Positions 60,501 through 64,000 of a DNA stretch of 64,000 nucleotides are shown piece after piece. The notes beneath the pieces were generated by a model. That model was not told where the DNA came from, made no database searches, and saw only the letters and a list, made by a program, of their open reading frames with translations. Made by a program: the position numbers and the translations under genes. The DNA is from an uncultured Clostridia bacterium (GTDB lineage Bacteria > Bacillota > Clostridia > Oscillospirales > Oscillospiraceae): positions 62,001-126,000 of the forward strand of contig CANSAE010000005.1 in NCBI GenBank assembly GCA_947644595.1. The letters are read 5' to 3'. The first letter of the stretch is position 1; every line of letters starts with the position of its first letter.

Positions 60501-62135
60501 CTGGATGAGGGGGAAAATTCTGGCTGGATGTACCGCATCAATGGCGCGCTCCCTGACGCGTATATGGGAGCGCGTACCGTGAAAAACGGGGACGCCATCG
60601 CGGTGTTCTACACCGGAGATTTCACCAAGGAAGAAGGCTATGTAAGCGGTTGGAACAAAGCCAACGGCAACGCGGGAGACAGCGCGGCGTATTTGGCGTC
60701 CCAGTGCCCGTCTCCGGCGTTTGGGGATGAGTGGCTGGTCCTGGCGCTGGCCCGGAGCGGGCACACGGTTCCCAGCAGTTACTATCAAAGCGTCACACAA
60801 ACCGTACAGGAAAAATCGGGAGTTCTTCATAAGAGCAAATACACGGAATATGCCCGTGTCATTCTTGCGCTCACTGCCACTGGGAAAGACCCTCGCAATG
60901 TGGCGGGATATGATTTGTTGAAACCATTGTCGGATTTTGAAACAGTCACCGGGCAGGGAACGAACGGCGTGATTTGGGCATTGATCGCCCTGGACTGCGG
61001 GGATTATCCGATGCCCGTTGATGTGAATGCTCCGGTATTGGCGACCCGCCAGATGTATGTGGACGAATTGCTGTCCAGACAGTCCGGGAGCGGAGGATGG
61101 AGCGTCAGCGGCCAGGGCAGTGCTGACGTGGATATGACCGCCATGGCATTGCAGGCTTTGGCACGCTACCAAGAACAGCCCGCGGTCAAAACGGCCATCG
61201 ACCGGGCGGTCACATGGCTTGCCGGGCAGCAAAGCAGTGACGGCGGCTTTCCGAATGGCTGCGAAAGCGCCGCGCAAGTCCTGGTCGCTCTTTGTGCGTT
61301 GGGCGTTAGTCCGGATGACCAGCGGTTCGTGAAAAACGGTCATACGCTGATGGATACGCTGTTGTCGTACCGACAGGCCAACGATAGTTTTGTCCATAAG
61401 ACCGGCGACAGTCAGAGCAACTTGGTCGCCACGGTGCAGGCGTGCTATGCGCTTACCACAGTCCAGCGGGCAAAGAATGGGCAAAACAGCCTGTATCGAA
61501 TGGGAAATGTGCCGGGTAGCGGATTGCCGGGAAAATCCTCCGGGGTCAGCGCACGGCCTGTTGTGTCTCCGGGAAAAACCTTTTCGGATATTTCCGGGCA
61601 TACTGACCAAGTTCCCATCGAGGCGCTTGCCAGCCGGGGTATCATCGACGGCAAGGGGAATGGCCGTTTTGATCCCGACGGACAAATGACCCGAGCGGAA
61701 TTTGCGACCATCGTGGTACGAGCATTGGGACTGTCCGGCAAAACGGTGACCGTATTTTCGGATGTTTCTGCCGATAGCTGGTGCGCGCCTTATGTGGGTG
61801 CGGCGTACACGAACGGCATCGCTTCCGGGAAAAGCGCTACGCGCTTTGACCCCAACGGTACCATTACCCGTCAGGAGGCCGCCGCCATGCTGACACGGGC
61901 CGCCGGGCTTTGCGGTATGGATACGGAACTGAACAACGCGGCGGTCAACCGTATGCTGGAAAGATATACAGACAAAAACCAAATCGCGGCGTGGGCGGCA
62001 CCCAGCGTGGCATTCTGCCGTCTGACGGACCTATCCTCTGTTTCTGACCGGCAGTTTTCGCCCTCCAAGGCGATCACAAGGTGTGAAGTGGCACGGATGC
62101 TGTATCGCCTGCTGCAAAATGCAAATCTCATGTAG
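57540..62135 (+). CDS. SLH-anchored transcobalamin-like surface protein
   Basis: 1531 aa. Signal peptide 1-25 (RFLSLVLSLVLLLGLLPAGV, FGA). Residues 27-160: beta-sandwich-like. 165-613: six InlB/Listeria-Bacteroides repeats, each ending in LYAVW- or LYAHW-like strands. 617-650: (TP)n linker. 690-775: Ig-like region. 930-1033: DUF4430, the transcobalamin C-terminal-like fold, with GWMYRINGALPDAYMGARTV. 1040-1325: alpha/alpha-toroid repeats of the prenyltransferase/transcobalamin type (VDMTAMALQALARY, QSSDGGFPNG, AAQVLVALCALG). 1347-1528: three SLH domains (GRFDPDGQMTRAEFATIVVR) for cell-wall attachment. AGGAGG precedes ATG 57540. The B12 riboswitch strongly suggests corrinoid capture at the surface; binding itself is inference. 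The two transcobalamin-like domains are in reverse order to human intrinsic factor. Confidence 0.88.
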   Translation: MKKRFLSLVLSLVLLLGLLPAGVFGADAFDAYFADLGLPASVSNYSNRYYQWSVTELDNEQVVKSKPMSSTYSSSYITLTFTEDTYFTFEFKVSTGSNYNYFQVKVNNVAKTNSGADYGNNVDWTMYELDVKAGDAVTLGHYTGSSSVSNPLDNAIYLRNFSCGEGTVVTFHNGDELVTQKLYGTGGALAANPFTKDHAMFLGWALISGGEVAYEDGASITLDGDLDLYAVWADAFVVTFVDDGKTTTQNVRENEALGNIPTAIGKTGYAFAGWFDGETELTVATVVTEDVTYTACYAPITYTIRFNANGGAGEMSDVTAVYDETATLPENVFTREGYRFLGWNTYAGSSATYQDGDSVKNLKNKQGEVQTLYAIWSGLPVPVTIDQNDGSEPTERICVVGENYNYVYDEASGKKFSTLPDPIREGYNFKGWFTGAIGGEQVTNQYKFASTEPMTLYAHWAEAITITFDAQGGSCYTKSKTIDKGAAYGTLPSASLSGKKFVGWFTAAEGGEQVDNTTVFSEDTILYARFRDYQLTIRFDANGGEGEMEPCVVPSGVPTALPKNTFTRTGYRFVQWASTLSSWSTPKYYEDEGEYTWSSTYNDSTTTLYAVWERTEEPLPTPTPTPTPTPTPTPTPTPTPTPIPTPTPVPVDMKKVLQEKLDAGLASPGLTDQVTGEPLDTGNVVNDIQFPTTRDFKIDGKYYPVTITSSNEAVIETPDVNNAARVYVYRPMLGEDPVDVTLTVTITEKSSGISVSKDIPVTVQPLTQGEIDAEIALMEQVKAHYFDGIRGANAAADNITTDLAYFFEVYADESGELVWVRRNADRANRGIVPVAMNGWEATEQWRLFRSSDPDVITHENMLVTRQREHKAVTVTSYLSSETLGKYAERYPENADLQKLYYQPVQVNLVVTGTAPTSTVPMRETLTATFSLQGNGSFGFTQTYSDLSEGTTVFEVFNRALVSHGYTYSGHGTYVEAITTPSGVTLTELDEGENSGWMYRINGALPDAYMGARTVKNGDAIAVFYTGDFTKEEGYVSGWNKANGNAGDSAAYLASQCPSPAFGDEWLVLALARSGHTVPSSYYQSVTQTVQEKSGVLHKSKYTEYARVILALTATGKDPRNVAGYDLLKPLSDFETVTGQGTNGVIWALIALDCGDYPMPVDVNAPVLATRQMYVDELLSRQSGSGGWSVSGQGSADVDMTAMALQALARYQEQPAVKTAIDRAVTWLAGQQSSDGGFPNGCESAAQVLVALCALGVSPDDQRFVKNGHTLMDTLLSYRQANDSFVHKTGDSQSNLVATVQACYALTTVQRAKNGQNSLYRMGNVPGSGLPGKSSGVSARPVVSPGKTFSDISGHTDQVPIEALASRGIIDGKGNGRFDPDGQMTRAEFATIVVRALGLSGKTVTVFSDVSADSWCAPYVGAAYTNGIASGKSATRFDPNGTITRQEAAAMLTRAAGLCGMDTELNNAAVNRMLERYTDKNQIAAWAAPSVAFCRLTDLSSVSDRQFSPSKAITRCEVARMLYRLLQNANLM

Positions 62136-62142
62136 AAATATG

Positions 62143-62178
62143 AAAAGACCGCTTTCAGAAGAAAGCGGTCTTTTCTCT
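62143..62178 (+). terminator. Terminator of the surface protein gene
   Basis: AAAAGACCGCTTTC-AGAA-GAAAGCGGTCTTTT, a perfect 14-bp stem. Confidence 0.92.
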
Positions 62179-62179
62179 C

Positions 62180-62201
62180 TGACCCATGTTTTGACCCATA
62201 A
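62180..62201 (+). other. Paired TGACCCAT repeats, putative integrase arm sites, right
   Basis: TGACCCATGT (62180-62189) and TGACCCATAA (62192-62201), again 12 bp start to start and in the same orientation as the left pair. Nothing else was recognised between 62202 and 62312. Confidence 0.6.
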
Positions 62202-62312
62202 CAGGAAACGAGCGGACGGACACAGTGGAGCAAAGATACCGGAAAAGCAACTCCATACGAGGGAAAAGCGCTGAAAATGTCCCAACAGAGTCCAATCCGC
62301 GCGATGATCGCA

Positions 62313-62358
62313 GCTACGGACCAGAAGGTCAGGAGTTCGAATCTCTTACGGCGTGCCA
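62313..62358 (+). repeat. Duplicated 3' part of tRNA-Arg (attR of element 1, attL of element 2)
   Basis: 46 nt identical to 54939-54984, from the anticodon loop to CCA. The 5' half of a tRNA is missing, so it is not a functional gene. A copy of the tRNA terminator follows (62359-62394). Confidence 0.93.
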
Positions 62359-62463
62359 AAAACAGGCCTGAAACGTGAGTTTCAGGCCTGTTTTGCTGTT
62401 TTTGGGAACTTTTTCCGGGGTGTTGGCTTGCGCTGACCCATACCGTGACCCATACGGGAAAAA

Positions 62464-63621
62464 CTACATCGCTTGGGAGAGAAAACTCCCTACTTTTTCG
62501 GCGGCATCCTGTTTCATTGCTGGAGTAATATGGCCGTAGGTGTCCAACGTAAATCCTGCGGAGTAATGACCCAGCAGTCCGGAGAGCGTCTTTACGTCTA
62601 CGCCGTTTTGAAGTGCCATCGTTGCGAAGGTGTGCCGCAGGGCGTGGAAGCGGACTTTCTCCAGTCCTGCCCGTTTGAGTACTCGGTGCAGCATTTTGAG
62701 GACGCTGTCCGGTGAGATTGGACCGCCAGTGGGGGAAGAAAATACATATTCGGAGAAGCCGTTTTCTCGGTCTTTCTTTTCCTTGAGAATCTGAGATACT
62801 TCTGGTGGCACGATGATCTGCCGGTAAGCGTTCTTAGTTTTTAACGGTGATTCTTTTACTTCTCCGTCCGTGCGAGTGATCTGGCGTTGGATGTAGATGC
62901 TGTTGACAGTGAAATCTATGTCTGTCCACTTGAGACCAAGTAGTTCTCCACGGCGCAGGCCTGTGGCGAGTTCGGTGTAGTACAGTTCAAAAACACCAGA
63001 CTTTTTTGCTTCTTCGAAGAACTTTTGTAAATCGGTCAGAGGGAGAATCTCGATTTCCTTTTGCTCTTTCTTAGGAAGGATGCATCTGCTTGCCGGATTC
63101 TCTGAGATGAGTTTCTCATCCACTGCTCGGTTCATGGCGTGGGAGATGAAGCAGTGAATATTGCGTATGGTTTTCGCAGACAAGCCCTTGGGCTTGTTCT
63201 GCGATTCTTTTCTCTGTACCCGACCGCTTTCACTCATGCGGTTGTAGAACTGCTGGAGGTCATTGGTAGTGAGTTTGGTCAACTTGATGCTTCCAATTTT
63301 GTCGTTGATAATCTGGTTGTCCAGAAATCCGGTATAGTTGGTGAGGGAAGAGGGTCTGAGATATACTTTGCCATAGTTGTCCAGCCAATATCTGAGCCAC
63401 TCGGAGAGCGTGAATTGGTCTGCCTTGCTGATATCTAAAGTTTTACTTTTCTCGATAGCGGCTTTCAGTTTTTCCTTCACCTCGGCTTGGGTCTTACCGA
63501 GTACATTTTTGAATTTCTGTTTCCCGGTCACCGAATCATGTCCGACAGTGTATCGACCCTCCCATCGGCCGTCTGCCCGTTTGCGGATGCTGCCTTCGCC
63601 GTTCGCTCTGCGTTTTGCCAT
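62464..63621 (-). CDS. int: Tyrosine integrase of element 2
   Basis: 385 aa, differing from the element 1 integrase at about 23 positions, mostly in the N-terminal arm-binding and core-binding domains (for example residues 11-61 and 101-111); the last 180 residues are almost unchanged. Catalytic residues R223, H326, R329, H352 and Tyr362 are all present. Its ATG lies directly behind the ribosome site that precedes the small secreted protein in element 1. Confidence 0.96.
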   Translation of the reverse strand: MAKRRANGEGSIRKRADGRWEGRYTVGHDSVTGKQKFKNVLGKTQAEVKEKLKAAIEKSKTLDISKADQFTLSEWLRYWLDNYGKVYLRPSSLTNYTGFLDNQIINDKIGSIKLTKLTTNDLQQFYNRMSESGRVQRKESQNKPKGLSAKTIRNIHCFISHAMNRAVDEKLISENPASRCILPKKEQKEIEILPLTDLQKFFEEAKKSGVFELYYTELATGLRRGELLGLKWTDIDFTVNSIYIQRQITRTDGEVKESPLKTKNAYRQIIVPPEVSQILKEKKDRENGFSEYVFSSPTGGPISPDSVLKMLHRVLKRAGLEKVRFHALRHTFATMALQNGVDVKTLSGLLGHYSAGFTLDTYGHITPAMKQDAAEKVGSFLSQAM

Positions 63622-64000
63622 TCACATCGCTCCTTTGTTTTTGGTAACCACAACACATACCACACTCTCGTTGAAATAGCCAGGAGAACTTCGGAGAAGT
63701 GTTTAATCTTTTCAGTTCGTCTTGTTAATATATTCCTCCGCATTTTGTGCAGGGGGCTGGGTTCAATTTTTCTTTGTTTATAGCGGCACAAATCTTGCGT
63801 CTGGAACCCCGCTGTTTCCCTTGTAATACCGGGAGTTCGAGCGAACTACGACCCCCTTTTGCAATTATTTGCGAATTTGGAACCCCCTTCCAAGGGGGTG
63901 AAAAACGCCCGCACTGCGGGCGTTTGTGATCGAGCCAGGGCACTCGTGACCCCGGCTCTTTCTCCTGCTCCGTTTATTCTCCTGAAATCGCCGCTGGTTT
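63622..64000. other. Integrase leader and start of the shared noncoding block
   Basis: Up to about 63790 this matches 56650-56818 (integrase or small-gene leader). From about 63796 it repeats the structured block of element 1, with loop changes AG for TG (63840-63841) and CC for GT in otherwise identical hairpins. No gene is seen. Confidence 0.65.

Larger units (their letters stand above)
54939..62312. mobile_element. Integrative element 1 in tRNA-Arg, carrying the B12-regulated surface gene
   Basis: About 7.4 kb bounded by direct copies of the tRNA 3' part (54939-54984 and 62313-62358). Contents: integrase next to the tRNA, a small secreted protein, a structured noncoding block, and a riboswitch-controlled 1531-aa surface protein. 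No relaxase, excisionase, replication or conjugation gene is visible, so it would need help to move or has been reduced. Paired TGACCCAT repeats lie at both ends (55060-55081, 62180-62201). Confidence 0.85.
62313..64000. mobile_element. Integrative element 2, left part, continues beyond the window
   Basis: It begins at the duplicated att site, has its own TGACCCATAC pair (62434-62443 and 62446-62455), integrase and the structured noncoding block. It lacks the small secreted protein gene of element 1. Cargo lies outside the window. Confidence 0.82.

Noticed and set aside
58668-61982. Two open frames of over 500 codons on the minus strand
   Set aside because: Shadows of the surface protein gene, caused by high GC at third codon positions.
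61580-62135. LPXTG sortase anchor on the surface protein
   Set aside because: The C-terminus consists of SLH domains with no LPXTG, membrane helix or basic tail.
62313-62358. Second tRNA-Arg gene
   Set aside because: Only the 3' part is present; the upstream bases cannot form the acceptor, D or anticodon stems.

Overview
The window looks like a chromosomal segment of a moderately GC-rich, anaerobic, endospore-forming member of the Clostridia, most likely an Oscillospiraceae/Ruminococcaceae-type gut bacterium. The evidence is dipicolinate synthase (dpaA/dpaB) and spoVT for sporulation, oxygen-independent ribonucleotide reduction (nrdD/nrdG), pyruvate phosphate dikinase and phosphotransacetylase metabolism, a SCIFF peptide with its radical SAM maturase (a marker of Clostridia), and short-spaced sigma-A promoters with strong SD sequences. 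The genus assignment is inference.

Layout. 1-5.9 kb: the almost complete pta gene, an Orn/Lys/Arg decarboxylase, the SCIFF ranthipeptide system (48-aa precursor, terminator, inserted membrane protein, maturase), mntP and an unrecognised gene. 5.9-7.1 kb: accessory intergenic DNA with two candidate small RNAs, a small XRE regulator with an operator-like palindrome, and an inverted pair of a dispersed repeat. 7.1-14 kb: a FeoA-FeoB fusion with its Cys-rich microprotein, then lepA, an XRE regulator, and dnaI- and dnaD-like helicase-loading genes on the minus strand. 14-26 kb: U32 protein, maf-mreC-mreD-PBP2 (no mreB), a methylglyoxal synthase-like protein with changed catalytic residues, hisS and aspS separated by repeats and a relic ORF, an aldolase and an acyltransferase. 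26-34 kb: comM/yifB, a decayed gene, a beta-CASP nuclease, an MFS transporter and ppdK. 34-39.4 kb: spoVT, nrdG-nrdD under tandem NrdR boxes, and dpaB-dpaA. 39.5-54.8 kb: MBOAT plus SGNH acyl-transfer pair, a phosphatase-GNAT fusion, YgiQ, DUF1294, a strongly expressed-looking MFS transporter, an orphan ParB/Noc-like protein, DUF378, a secreted stalk-domain/beta-helix protein, and a translationally overlapping ymdB-yhaO-yhaN-GNAT operon.

54.9-64.0 kb is the most interesting part. A tRNA-Arg(ACG) gene is followed by two integrative elements in tandem. Each begins with a copy of the tRNA 3' part starting at the anticodon loop, a pair of TGACCCAT repeats that look like integrase arm sites, and a near-identical tyrosine integrase. 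Element 1 (about 7.4 kb) carries a single large cargo gene. That gene sits behind a sigma-A promoter and a cobalamin riboswitch with a downstream intrinsic terminator. It encodes a 1531-aa secreted protein: six InlB-type repeats, a Thr-Pro linker, a DUF4430 (transcobalamin C-terminal-like) domain, an alpha/alpha-toroid resembling the other half of transcobalamin/intrinsic factor, and three S-layer homology domains. I infer a cell-surface corrinoid-binding protein, B12-repressed and spread on a tRNA-targeting island. Element 2 runs off the right edge, so its cargo is unknown.

A family of short palindromes built on CCGTAGGGGC and a longer structured repeat (6.6-6.9 kb and 22.3 kb) are scattered through the intergenic regions. 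No rRNA genes or CRISPR arrays were seen.
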